Positions 7,520-16,263 of a stretch of DNA of 64,000 bases are shown here, in pieces. The first letter of the stretch is position 1; every line of letters begins with the position of its first letter. Under the pieces are notes generated by a model. That model searched no databases. It saw nothing but the letters and a program-made list of their open reading frames with translations, and was not told where the DNA came from. The stretch is from contig NZ_JAAMPJ010000006.1 in assembly GCF_011067745.1 (NCBI RefSeq), positions 287,019-351,018 of the forward strand, in the 5' to 3' direction. Origin of the DNA: Lentzea alba (GTDB taxonomy: Bacteria > Actinomycetota > Actinomycetes > Mycobacteriales > Pseudonocardiaceae). The translations under genes were made by a program, and so were the position numbers.

Positions 7520-10500
7520 GAACCTTGATAGCCTATTTCAGCCAGTTTCCGCTTCAGCAGGTCGGCGTAAGCGGCCGTACCGGCGCCGTTCGGGTGGAAG
7601 CCTTCGCGGCTGATGCACAGGTCGTCTGCGTTGATCCTCACGAAGACGCAGAACTTGCTCCCGCCGTCCGGATAGTCGAAGTCACCTTCGTGGAAGTCTC
7701 CGTTTCCGTTCGCGCCGATCTTGATGCCGTTCAGCCACGGATCCCTTTCGCACGCCTGGTGCTGATCGAACGTTGGAATGGCATCCGCGAAAGTGACCCG
7801 GCTGAGGCCGAGTTCTGTTACTGCTTCCTTCTGCTTCTGCGTCATGTAGTTCGCGAGGTCACGCAGCATCATCACCTCCGCGCTGTCGATGCCGACTGTG
7901 CAGGAGTACGAATCGAGGAGGACCGGGTATCCCATCAAAACGATCTTCGCGTTTATGGCGGTGTCGGCGATCTTGGTCAGCGTCTCCTTGGTGCTGGTCT
8001 TGGTCTTGTCCATGATCGCTTTGTACTTGTCGGACGTGATGGGATTCGCGCAGGCGCCGCCAAAAACGGGTGACATGCACGTGCTGAGCGCTTCGGAGAA
8101 CGCATCTCCGTCGTTGCCGCCGATGGTCAGTGCCACCAGTGTCGTGTTCTTGTTCAACACGCCGGACTTCACCTGGGAGACCTCCCGGAACTGCCCGTCT
8201 GTTTGTCCCCATTTCTCGTTGCGGGGCCATGCGGACGGGTATCCGTAGATGCCGTTGACGTTCCAGTTCTTCGCGCCGGAGCAGGCGACGAAGCCCAGCT
8301 CGGCCCAGTTCGACTTGGCGTCGACGAGGCTGCCGAGCGAACTGTTGGCGCCGGGCAGCATCAGCTTCCGGCCCCAGGCCTCCCGGCTGCGCCGGCACGC
8401 GGCCCAGTCCGGTGTGCCGTGGTTGTTGTCCGATTCGCGGTAGTAGTCGCCGGCACCTTCACCGGACGAGTACGAGTCGCCCAGGACCGCGACGACGTGC
8501 TTCGGCTTGGCCGGGAGCGGTTGGAACGCGATGGCGTCCCACGCGACGTCGTTCACACCGCGACCCTCGTACTCGTTGATGTTGTCCAGCCGCACCTCGG
8601 GGTTGCCGGCGAACTCGTACACGCCGATGGACACCCACTGGTTCGACTCGGTCCCCTGCGACAGGTACCGGAAGTTCTCGCTGCTCCACCCCTGGCCGGT
8701 GTTGACCTCGTACTTGGCCTGCTGCGTGTGCGCACCGTGGTCCGGCGTGTGCACGAGCACCCGCCACCAGCCGTTGATCGGCCTGTTCAGCTTCCAGGTT
8801 CCGGTGATCTTGAGTCGCTGGCCGATCGTGTCGTTGCCGTTGGTGTGCGAGAACCAGAAGTGACCGTTGTACCCGGCTCCGAGCTGGTGAAAGTCGATCT
8901 TCGACGGGTACTTGTCCGGAGCGTCGCCCGCGAACTGCAGGTCGAACGACCCCTCGGTCTGCTGACGACCACAGGGTCTCGCCGCACTGGGCACCGGAGC
9001 CGCGGTGCTGTCGTCCACGACAACGGTCCCCGCCGGCAGTCCGGCACGGGTGCAGTTCGGCGGGTAGCTGATGCCGTCCGCCTGGTACGGCACGTCCGGG
9101 TCGCGGAACCTGTTCGTCTCGACACCGCACTCGTAGGCGTCGCAGTCCGGCTTCCACGTCGCCGGGTAGTGCCACCAGCACCTCAGGTCGTAGTAGCCGG
9201 CCGCGTCCTTGTTCGCACACGGTCCGGGCGGCTCACCGATCGTGCTCTCGTCCTCGGGCGTGTTCTTGTCGTCCGGCTTGTTCGGCGTGATCCTGACGTT
9301 CTTGTCGCAGTTGTTCTTCGCCGGCTCGCAGAAGAAGTAGGTCGGCGGTTTGACGTTGCGGCGGTTCTGCTCGGCGCTCGGCTTGCCGGCCACCGGCTGG
9401 TCGATGTTCTCCCGCCAGCCCCGCCAGTAGGTGTACATGTACCCCGACGCGGTGACGCCGGGCGACACGACGGCCTCGATCGGATGGCCCGCCCAGCCCA
9501 TGACCTTCTCCGGGTAGGACCAGTCCTGCGGGTGTGCGGCGTCCGAGTACCCGTTCTCGAGGAACGCCGCCCGGTTCGGCGGGTAGTGCGGGTTCGCGGG
9601 GTTGTTCGCCCAGCCGAGTCCCCACGGGTTGTTGCCGGACGGCGCGTTGAAGCCCGAGTTGTAGGCCCAGATCGCGAAGTACCAGTTCTCCAGCCACTTC
9701 GGGTCGCCGTTGTTGACGGTCAGCCCGGCGCGGCGGGTCTCGTTCCACTTGCTCTGCAGGATGCGCAGACCGGCGGCGATGTTGGTCGCGAAGTCGACGG
9801 CCACCGCACGCTGCTTCTCCGGCGCCAGCGCGGTCTCCCCCGGCTTCGTCTGACCGGCTTTGCGCATGCCGTCGGTGACCTGGCTGACGCCGTACCCGCA
9901 GTCGGCCTTGCCCCAGTTGATGTCCCAGTCGTCGCCTTCGGTGCCGTTGTAAATGTCGACGCCGTAGTAGTTGCCGATCAACGGGTTCGCGGTCTCACCG
10001 GGCAGTGCGTAGCGCGCCGCCTGCCAGAGGTTCGACTCCTGGGCCAGGATGCCGAGCATCACCTGGGAGGGAACCTGGCCACCACCCTCGAGCGGGATCG
10101 ACGGGAACATCTCCTGCGGCTTCCACGCGACGGGCATCCCGGACTGCTTCCAGTTCGCCGGGCGCTGTTCGAACAGACCGCCGGTCACCGCGTAGTTCAC
10201 CGCCCACTCCACCTGGCGCGGAGTCGGTTGGTAGACCTGCAGGTTCGGGTCGTTGCGAGCGATGGAGCAGGGCGACTCGGAGTCCACCGGGTTGTTCGGT
10301 GACCCGGACGCGGTCATCTCACCGCTGGTCGTGGGGAGTTTCGGACTGGCAGCCTGCCCGGCCGCGGAAGGTGCGCTACCCGGCAGGACCGTGAACGCGG
10401 TGGCCTTGCCGGTCGACGAGACCTTCGCCTCGACCCGGACAGGACGAGGGTCCGACGGGTCAGGAGTCGCGGTACCGGGGTCGGAGGTCTTGGCCCGCTG

Positions 10501-11532
10501 CACCGACGTCACCGCGAGCCCGCCCTGCACGGACACCGTGCTGAGCTTCGGCACGTCGGCCTTGACGACAGCGGCCGGGAGCTTCTCGACCTTGTCCGTC
10601 TTGCCCGTGATGAAGACCTTGCCGGTCGCGCTCGCCGTCAGTCCCAGCTCGGTCAGCGGACCCTGGGCGAGCGTCGTCACCGCGGCGTCCCTGGCGACGC
10701 GCTCCACCCGTCGCACGAACGACGTGGTGCCTTCGTGGTCCAGGAAGACCACGCCACCGGCGTCGTCGGCGCGGAGGTTGAACGGCAGCGACGTGGACTT
10801 CGCGAGGAGCCGTCGAGCGCCCTTGCCGTCCACCGTGACGAGTCCGACCGAGTCCGCGGCGACGATTCCCTCCTTGGTGGGGATCGCCGAGGTCAGCTGA
10901 CCGGGCATCTCGATCGGCGCGGCCACGGTTCCGGCGGCCGCGTCGACTTCGAGCAGCCGGGTCTTGCCGAGGGTCTCCGTTCCGTGCTGGCTCAGCACCG
11001 CGCGCTCGCCGCTGCCACAACCGGGGCTGTAGTAAGCGAGTGTGCTCTGGACCGGCAGTTTCTTCACCGCACCCGACTCGAGGTCGACGACCGCCGTGAA
11101 GCCGCCGCGCTCGAACAGATCAGGCTTGTTGGTGAACGTGCGCGGCGCGTACACGACGACCAGCTTCTTGCCGGACGCCGTCGCGCAGGCGTTGCCGATC
11201 CACTGGTCCGCGTCGAACGCCTGCTCGGACAGGGAAGCGACGGTGCGCCAGGCGTAGCCGTCCTTCGCCCTGGCCGCCAGCACGTGGAACCCGTTGGCGT
11301 CACCGCTCGTCGTCCACGCGACGTCGGTGGACTTCTGCCAGTCCTTGCCGATCACCTCATCGCGCTTCTTCTGCGGCACGACAGGCGGTTCGGTGCTCGT
11401 CTGCGTGGCGGGCGGTGCGGCGATGTCAGCGGTCTTGTCGGGTGCGGCTGTGCCCGGTTGGGCGGTGGAGACCAGCAACGACGCGGCCACCGCGGCCACC
11501 ACGGCTGCTGTGGTTCTCGGTTTTCTGCGCAT
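7516..11532 (-). CDS. Giant secreted modular protein: lytic transglycosylase + golvesin-like + SGNH hydrolase
   Basis: 1338 aa. Order: signal peptide (1-29); a beta-rich, possibly propeller-like region (about 50-430) shared with the paralogue at 12465-15869; a lytic-transglycosylase-like domain (about 440-700) with LGILAQESNLW (candidate catalytic Glu 499), GYGVSQVTDGM near 546 and WAYNSG near 622; a Cys-rich linker; a golvesin/xanthan-lyase-like beta domain (about 870-1005); and a C-terminal SGNH hydrolase with GDSYSSGEG (Ser near 1020), GGND near 1137 and GFHPNG (His near 1312). The SLT motif suggests peptidoglycan cleavage and the SGNH domain ester removal. The start has CCTGGGGGAGTGAATG and overlaps the subtilase gene by 107 nt. 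Its stop is coupled to the next ATG. Confidence 0.85.
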   Translation of the reverse strand: MRRKPRTTAAVVAAVAASLLVSTAQPGTAAPDKTADIAAPPATQTSTEPPVVPQKKRDEVIGKDWQKSTDVAWTTSGDANGFHVLAARAKDGYAWRTVASLSEQAFDADQWIGNACATASGKKLVVVYAPRTFTNKPDLFERGGFTAVVDLESGAVKKLPVQSTLAYYSPGCGSGERAVLSQHGTETLGKTRLLEVDAAAGTVAAPIEMPGQLTSAIPTKEGIVAADSVGLVTVDGKGARRLLAKSTSLPFNLRADDAGGVVFLDHEGTTSFVRRVERVARDAAVTTLAQGPLTELGLTASATGKVFITGKTDKVEKLPAAVVKADVPKLSTVSVQGGLAVTSVQRAKTSDPGTATPDPSDPRPVRVEAKVSSTGKATAFTVLPGSAPSAAGQAASPKLPTTSGEMTASGSPNNPVDSESPCSIARNDPNLQVYQPTPRQVEWAVNYAVTGGLFEQRPANWKQSGMPVAWKPQEMFPSIPLEGGGQVPSQVMLGILAQESNLWQAARYALPGETANPLIGNYYGVDIYNGTEGDDWDINWGKADCGYGVSQVTDGMRKAGQTKPGETALAPEKQRAVAVDFATNIAAGLRILQSKWNETRRAGLTVNNGDPKWLENWYFAIWAYNSGFNAPSGNNPWGLGWANNPANPHYPPNRAAFLENGYSDAAHPQDWSYPEKVMGWAGHPIEAVVSPGVTASGYMYTYWRGWRENIDQPVAGKPSAEQNRRNVKPPTYFFCEPAKNNCDKNVRITPNKPDDKNTPEDESTIGEPPGPCANKDAAGYYDLRCWWHYPATWKPDCDAYECGVETNRFRDPDVPYQADGISYPPNCTRAGLPAGTVVVDDSTAAPVPSAARPCGRQQTEGSFDLQFAGDAPDKYPSKIDFHQLGAGYNGHFWFSHTNGNDTIGQRLKITGTWKLNRPINGWWRVLVHTPDHGAHTQQAKYEVNTGQGWSSENFRYLSQGTESNQWVSIGVYEFAGNPEVRLDNINEYEGRGVNDVAWDAIAFQPLPAKPKHVVAVLGDSYSSGEGAGDYYRESDNNHGTPDWAACRRSREAWGRKLMLPGANSSLGSLVDAKSNWAELGFVACSGAKNWNVNGIYGYPSAWPRNEKWGQTDGQFREVSQVKSGVLNKNTTLVALTIGGNDGDAFSEALSTCMSPVFGGACANPITSDKYKAIMDKTKTSTKETLTKIADTAINAKIVLMGYPVLLDSYSCTVGIDSAEVMMLRDLANYMTQKQKEAVTELGLSRVTFADAIPTFDQHQACERDPWLNGIKIGANGNGDFHEGDFDYPDGGSKFCVFVRINADDLCISREGFHPNGAGTAAYADLLKRKLAEIGYQGS

Positions 11533-12457
11533 TCACTCCCCCAGGACGTGTTTGCAGCGACTGATCAGTGCGTTTCTTCTTGCGGTGCAGGAGAGCCGCC
11601 AACGCCCCGGCCAGGCCGAGCACGCCCGCGACCAACCACCACACGAAGCCAGCTCCCGCGTCGTGCGCGGGTGTTGACGTCACGGCTCGCGCCGGATCGA
11701 CGATTCCGTGCCCGTACTGCGGATCCCGGCCTTGCGGGCCGGCGTCCCGGGCGGTGGAGGTGAGCAGGTCGACCACTTCCGGTGCGGACAGTTCCGGATG
11801 CGCGGCACGAACCAGCGCCGCGCTGCCCGACACGATCGCGGCCGCGAAGCTCGTCCCGGAACGCCCGGACGACGTCACCTCGACCCCCGGTGCGGCCAGG
11901 GCCACCTCCGGACCTTCGACGCTGACGTCGGGCCGGAACTTCCCGGAACCGTCCACCGCGGACACCGCCAGCACGCCAAAACCGTTGGCGGGAGCCGTAA
12001 CCCCGTCGTCGGTTCCGGCGTTTCCGGCGGCGGCCACCACGACGACGTCGTGCTCGGCCGCGTAGCGAAGGCTTTCGTCGAACGTGCCCTTCGCCGAGCT
12101 GCCGAGTGACAGGTTCAGCACGCGCGCGCCGTGGTCGACCGCCCACCTGATGGCGGCGTTCGCTTCGACGCTGTTGCCGCTGAGCTTGACCGGCAGGATC
12201 TTCGCCTCCGGGGCGACGCCCACCACCAGCTCGGCCACGTCGGTGCCGTGGCCGAGCCGGTCGCGCGTGCCGGTGCCGAGTTCCGGGAACTCGGCACCGG
12301 GCAGCACGGCACCGGCGAGTGCGGGGCGGCCGTCGTCGACGCCGGTGTCGACGACTCCGACGACCACCCCGGCGCCCTTGGACACCTGCCAGGCGTGCTC
12401 CAGATCGAGCTGCCCGGAGAGGTCCGCGAGCATCACCAGTGCGAGCAGGAACTTCAT
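11426..12457 (-). CDS. Membrane-anchored S8 subtilisin-like protease (mycosin-like)
   Basis: 343 aa. A short hydrophobic N terminus is followed by a subtilase domain with Asp37 (VVDTGVD), His70 (GHGT), Asn146 (AAGN oxyanion) and Ser203 (SGTSFAAAIVSG). The catalytic triad is complete. A transmembrane helix near 273-290 (FVWWLVAGVLGLAGALAALL) ends in KKKR, the architecture of mycosins. It sits 7 bp after one modular gene and runs 107 nt into the next, so the last 35 residues are in an alternative frame and probably unconserved. Context suggests it processes its giant secreted neighbours. No ESX genes are nearby. Confidence 0.87.
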   Translation of the reverse strand: MKFLLALVMLADLSGQLDLEHAWQVSKGAGVVVGVVDTGVDDGRPALAGAVLPGAEFPELGTGTRDRLGHGTDVAELVVGVAPEAKILPVKLSGNSVEANAAIRWAVDHGARVLNLSLGSSAKGTFDESLRYAAEHDVVVVAAAGNAGTDDGVTAPANGFGVLAVSAVDGSGKFRPDVSVEGPEVALAAPGVEVTSSGRSGTSFAAAIVSGSAALVRAAHPELSAPEVVDLLTSTARDAGPQGRDPQYGHGIVDPARAVTSTPAHDAGAGFVWWLVAGVLGLAGALAALLHRKKKRTDQSLQTRPGGVNAQKTENHSSRGGRGGRVVAGLHRPTGHSRTRQDR

Positions 12458-12464
12458 CGCCGGA

Positions 12465-15400
12465 TCAGTAGTCCCACATCAGGAAACCGCTCTGCGGATT
12501 GGTGTTCACGTCCACCTTCTCCTGTTTCAGGATGGTCATGTCCTCGGTGCTGTTGTCCCGCGGACGGAGAGCCATTCCCGGCTTGGAGAACAGATAGCCG
12601 TTGTCCACAAAGGAGTCGAGCAACTTCTCGTTCCACCAGTACATGTAGGTCGTGTCGTCGCATTCGCGCACTACGGCCTTGGCGCCGGGGTCGTACGTGT
12701 TGCCGTTGATCGCCATGCACAGTCCAGTGCCGCGGTGGACGACCCGGTACTTCCACCACGTGCGCGGAGAGGTGCCCGCCGGTGCTTCCTCGGTCAGCCC
12801 ACCCGTCTTGCTGACCAGCCAGTGATCGGTGATCGAGCCCGCGCAGGCCGACTGGACCACGTCTCCCGGCCCGCCGGACTGGTCGGACACGGTCAGGCAC
12901 TTCCCGGTCTGGTTGTTGATGATCGGGGTCGACCTGTACGTCTCCGGACCTGGCAACGTCGGCAGGCTGAACGCGAGCGCGTCAAACACCATGATCTCGT
13001 TGTTGGCAGGCCCGCCGTTGGGCGTGATCGAGCTCAGGCTCACCTTCGGCACGTTGTTGAACACGAACGTGCCGACCATGGCCCAGGTGTTGCCGCTGTA
13101 CAGCGACTGGTCGACCGTCGCGGTCTGCACCCCACCCGCGGTCTCGACCTTGTACTGGGCCTGTTTCGCTTTGCCCGTTCCGTGCTTGGGGATGAACGCC
13201 CAGACGGTGACCTTCCCCTTCAACATCTTGTTCAGCTGCCATTCCGCGGTGATGGCGGCCTTCTGGTCGGTCGGACTGTTGCTCTTGACCGTGGTCTGCC
13301 ACATGTGGCCGCCGAGCCCGCTGCCGATCTGGTGCAGATCGACCATCGCGGCGGGTCTTCCGTCGGTGCGGAAGGACATGGCACCTGACGACGCCGGTCG
13401 CGCGCAGTTGGGATCACGCAGACTCGGGGCGGGGTGCTCGACGATGAGACTGGTGGTGGGGTTGGGCAGGTTCGACAGGTTGCAGGTGGACGGGTAGCTG
13501 ATCCCGCCTGCCGGTTCGGCCGCGAAGTCGGGGTAGTCGTAGCGGATGAACTCGAAACCGCAGGTGCGGTTGCAGTTGTCCTCCTTCCACGACGCCGACG
13601 TGTGCCACCAGCACCTCAGGTCGTAGTACCCGGAGGCGTCCTGGTGCGCACACGGTCCGGTCGGCTCGCCGATCGTGCTTTCGTCCTCCGGGGTGTTGGG
13701 GTTGTCCGGCTTGTTCGGCGTGTACTGGCCGTCCTTCACGCAGTTGTTGCTGGCGTTGCAGAACGTCCACCTGTCGGGCTTCACGTTCCGGCGGTTGTTC
13801 GCGGCGGTGCCGGGGATTCCGGCCGGACCGTCGAGGCCGTTCCACGTCGCGGGGCGGAAGAACGGCACCTCGGTGTTCTCGTCCTCGAAGCCCGACGGCG
13901 GGTTCGCCGCGAAGCCCATCACCTTCTCCGGGTACGGCCAGTTCTGCGGAGTGGCGAAGTCCCGCGGGTCCTCGCCGAACGAACCGCGGTTGGGGTTGTA
14001 CTTCGGGTTGGCCGGATTGTTGAACCAGCCGAGGCCCCACGCGTTCGGGTCCCTTTCACCCGGTGCGTAGAAGCCCGAGTTGTAGGCCCACACCGCGAGG
14101 AACCAGTTCTCGATGTTCGAGAAGTCGTTGTCGTGGACCCTCATCCCCGCGTTCTGGACCTGGTTCCACTTCTCCTGGACCTTCTGCAAACCCGCGGCGA
14201 TGTTGACCGCGTAGTCGGTGGCGACCGCCTTCTTCGAGTACGACAGGGGGTCCGGGTCCGTCCTGCGCATGCCGTCGGTCAGCTGCGTGATGCCGTAGCC
14301 GCAGTCGGCATCGGCGAAGTCGACGTCCCAGTCGTTGTCGGGGTTTCTGTCGTAGATCGGCAGCCCGTAGTAGTTGCCGATCAGCGGGTTGGCGAACTCG
14401 CCGGGCAACGCGTGCCGGGACGCCTGCCACATGTTCGACTCCTGGCCCATGATGCCGAGCAGGATCTGCGCGGGCACCTTGCCGTTGCCGTTGGTGTTCA
14501 CCATCGACAGCGGCGGGAAGACGGACTGCGGGCTGTACGACGGCATGCCCAGACCGTTCCAGTTCGCCGGGCGCGTGATGCGCAGGTGGTTCTTGACCGC
14601 CATGTTCGCGGCCCACTCCGCCTGCTTCGGCTTCGGCTGGTAGGTCTGGATCGAGGTGTCGTTGCGGGGAATCGCGCAGGTGTAGCCGGGTTCGACCTCG
14701 CGCGGCTTGAGCGCGGCGGTGGCGTCGACGGTGAAGCCGACCTCCTTGCCCGTCTTGAGGCTCTTCGTCTTCAGATGCCAGGCCTGGGGCTCGCCCTGCA
14801 CCGCCGAACGGGTCGGCAGGTGCTCGGTGATCGCCGTTTCGCCGTTGGTCGACACCTCGGCGCGGACCCCGACGTCGAGCTTGCGGACGAACTGCGGCAG
14901 CGCCTCGACCTTGGCCGCCTTGCCGGTGATGAACACCTTGCCCGCGGTACCCGACGCGACGGCGAGCTCGCCGGCCTTGCCGGTCGCGAGCGTGGTGACC
15001 TTCGCGCCGACGCCGGCGGTGGCGCGCTGGATGCTCACCTTGGTGGTGTCCTCAGGAGCGACGTACACCACGCCGTTCTCGGCATCGGGCCGCAGGAACG
15101 ACGGCGTGCCCTTGGTCTGGGAGAGCCGCTTCTTCGCGCCGTCCCTGCCCACCTTGAGCACGCCGCCGATGCTCGCGACCGCGAACCCGTCGCCGTACGG
15201 AACGGCGGAGGTCAGCTGGCCGTCGAGGTCGGTCGGCTTGCTGAGCTGGGCGGACTTGGTGTCGACGGTGAGCAACCGAGTCTTGCCGCGGTCCTCGTCG
15301 CCGCTTTGGGTGAGCGCGACGGTGTCACCGGTGCCGCAGCCGGGGTTGAAGTACGCCAGCGTCGTCTTCACCGGCAGGTGCTTCACCTCACCGGAGACCA

Positions 15401-15869
15401 GGTCGACGACAGCGGTGAGCCCGCCGCGCGAGAACAGCTGGTCCTTGTTGGTGAACGTGCGCGGGGCGTACACCACCACGGCCTTGTTGCCGTCGCCGGT
15501 GACGCAGGCGTTGCCGATCCACTTGTCGGTTTCCACGGACTTGGTGCCCAGCGTGGCGACGGTGCGCCACGAGTAACCGGTCTTGGCCTCCGCCACCAGC
15601 ACGTGGAATCCGGTGCCGTCGCCGGACGTGGTCCAGAGCCGGTCACCCGACTGCTGCCAGCCCTGACCGAGCAGTTCCTGGCGCTTTTCCGCTGGTACCA
15701 CGGGTGGTTCGACGGGCGGTTTGGCTTTCATCGTGCCCGGTGCGTCGGGATTTCCCGACGGGACGACCGGAACAGGTTTGGCGTCGGCTTGACCCAGCGA
15801 CGCAAGCATTAATGTCGCGGTGCTCAATGCGACAAGGACACGTCTTCTCAGTGCACGATTTGCGGGCAA
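12465..15869 (-). CDS. Giant secreted modular protein: lytic transglycosylase + golvesin-like + ricin-type lectin
   Basis: 1134 aa from TTG 15869, chosen because GGGGGA lies 7-8 nt upstream and a signal peptide follows (about 1-32, QADAKP). Order: beta-rich N-terminal region (about 45-420); lytic-transglycosylase-like domain with LGIMGQESNMW (Glu near 476), GYGITQLTDGM and WAYNSG; Cys-rich linker (CWWHTSASW); golvesin-like domain (about 840-970); C-terminal ricin B-type beta-trefoil (about 985-1134) with GKCLTV, GLCMAINGN and W/Q-rich repeats. It is paralogous to 7516-11532 along its first ~950 residues but has a lectin where the other has an esterase. It is first in the cluster. The alternative is an upstream in-frame ATG/GTG extending the N terminus. 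Confidence 0.84.
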   Translation of the reverse strand: MPANRALRRRVLVALSTATLMLASLGQADAKPVPVVPSGNPDAPGTMKAKPPVEPPVVPAEKRQELLGQGWQQSGDRLWTTSGDGTGFHVLVAEAKTGYSWRTVATLGTKSVETDKWIGNACVTGDGNKAVVVYAPRTFTNKDQLFSRGGLTAVVDLVSGEVKHLPVKTTLAYFNPGCGTGDTVALTQSGDEDRGKTRLLTVDTKSAQLSKPTDLDGQLTSAVPYGDGFAVASIGGVLKVGRDGAKKRLSQTKGTPSFLRPDAENGVVYVAPEDTTKVSIQRATAGVGAKVTTLATGKAGELAVASGTAGKVFITGKAAKVEALPQFVRKLDVGVRAEVSTNGETAITEHLPTRSAVQGEPQAWHLKTKSLKTGKEVGFTVDATAALKPREVEPGYTCAIPRNDTSIQTYQPKPKQAEWAANMAVKNHLRITRPANWNGLGMPSYSPQSVFPPLSMVNTNGNGKVPAQILLGIMGQESNMWQASRHALPGEFANPLIGNYYGLPIYDRNPDNDWDVDFADADCGYGITQLTDGMRRTDPDPLSYSKKAVATDYAVNIAAGLQKVQEKWNQVQNAGMRVHDNDFSNIENWFLAVWAYNSGFYAPGERDPNAWGLGWFNNPANPKYNPNRGSFGEDPRDFATPQNWPYPEKVMGFAANPPSGFEDENTEVPFFRPATWNGLDGPAGIPGTAANNRRNVKPDRWTFCNASNNCVKDGQYTPNKPDNPNTPEDESTIGEPTGPCAHQDASGYYDLRCWWHTSASWKEDNCNRTCGFEFIRYDYPDFAAEPAGGISYPSTCNLSNLPNPTTSLIVEHPAPSLRDPNCARPASSGAMSFRTDGRPAAMVDLHQIGSGLGGHMWQTTVKSNSPTDQKAAITAEWQLNKMLKGKVTVWAFIPKHGTGKAKQAQYKVETAGGVQTATVDQSLYSGNTWAMVGTFVFNNVPKVSLSSITPNGGPANNEIMVFDALAFSLPTLPGPETYRSTPIINNQTGKCLTVSDQSGGPGDVVQSACAGSITDHWLVSKTGGLTEEAPAGTSPRTWWKYRVVHRGTGLCMAINGNTYDPGAKAVVRECDDTTYMYWWNEKLLDSFVDNGYLFSKPGMALRPRDNSTEDMTILKQEKVDVNTNPQSGFLMWDY

Positions 15870-16192
15870 TTCACATCCCCCAGATGTTTTTGCGCAGGCC
15901 GAACAGGCCTGCGGTTGCACGAACACGTGCGTGAACAGGCCTTGTGGGCAGGATGAAGCTGCCTGCGGCTACGCAGGCATGACGATGGCGGTGAACGCAG
16001 AAAGGTTGCCGAAATGCGCAACCAGAACCCGACAAGTGCTCGGCTCGGTGCTCTCCGAGAAGCCCCCAGTGGGCGCGAGGCCCGGTGTGCGGAGTACCTC
16101 CCCAAAGGCACTCCGTCGGATTGGATTCAACCGGCTGCACAAGGCGACGTCAAGGCCGCCTTTCGCAGTAGCACAGGAGCCGTCCAATTGCG
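15870..16192 (-). promoter_or_regulatory. Promoter/leader region of the modular-protein cluster
   Basis: About 320 bp without a gene, between the lectin-type modular gene and the terminator after the PBP gene. It must carry the cluster promoter. I see two small hairpins: GCACG / CGTGC (15917-15921 and 15926-15930) and GCCTGCG / CGCAGGC (15961-15967 and 15972-15978). There is also a partial direct repeat of GAACAGGCC (15901 and 15933). No convincing -10/-35 pair is visible by eye. Confidence 0.4.
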
Positions 16193-16226
16193 AAACGGGG
16201 CTGACGCGTGTGCGTCAGCCCCGTTT
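16193..16226. terminator. Strong terminator after the class A PBP gene
   Basis: Perfect 15-bp stem (AAACGGGGCTGACGC and its complement) with loop GTGT. It ends in TTT on the plus strand and, by symmetry, on the minus strand. It lies 38 nt past the PBP stop, isolating that gene from the modular cluster. Confidence 0.88.
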
Positions 16227-16263
16227 CATGATCTTTTTCAGTTTGTCCGTTCAGTCCTTCTTG

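Noticed and set aside
8203..10302. A 699-codon plus-strand frame opposite the lytic transglycosylase-SGNH gene
   Set aside because: A shadow of the real minus-strand gene; no motifs and typical antisense composition.
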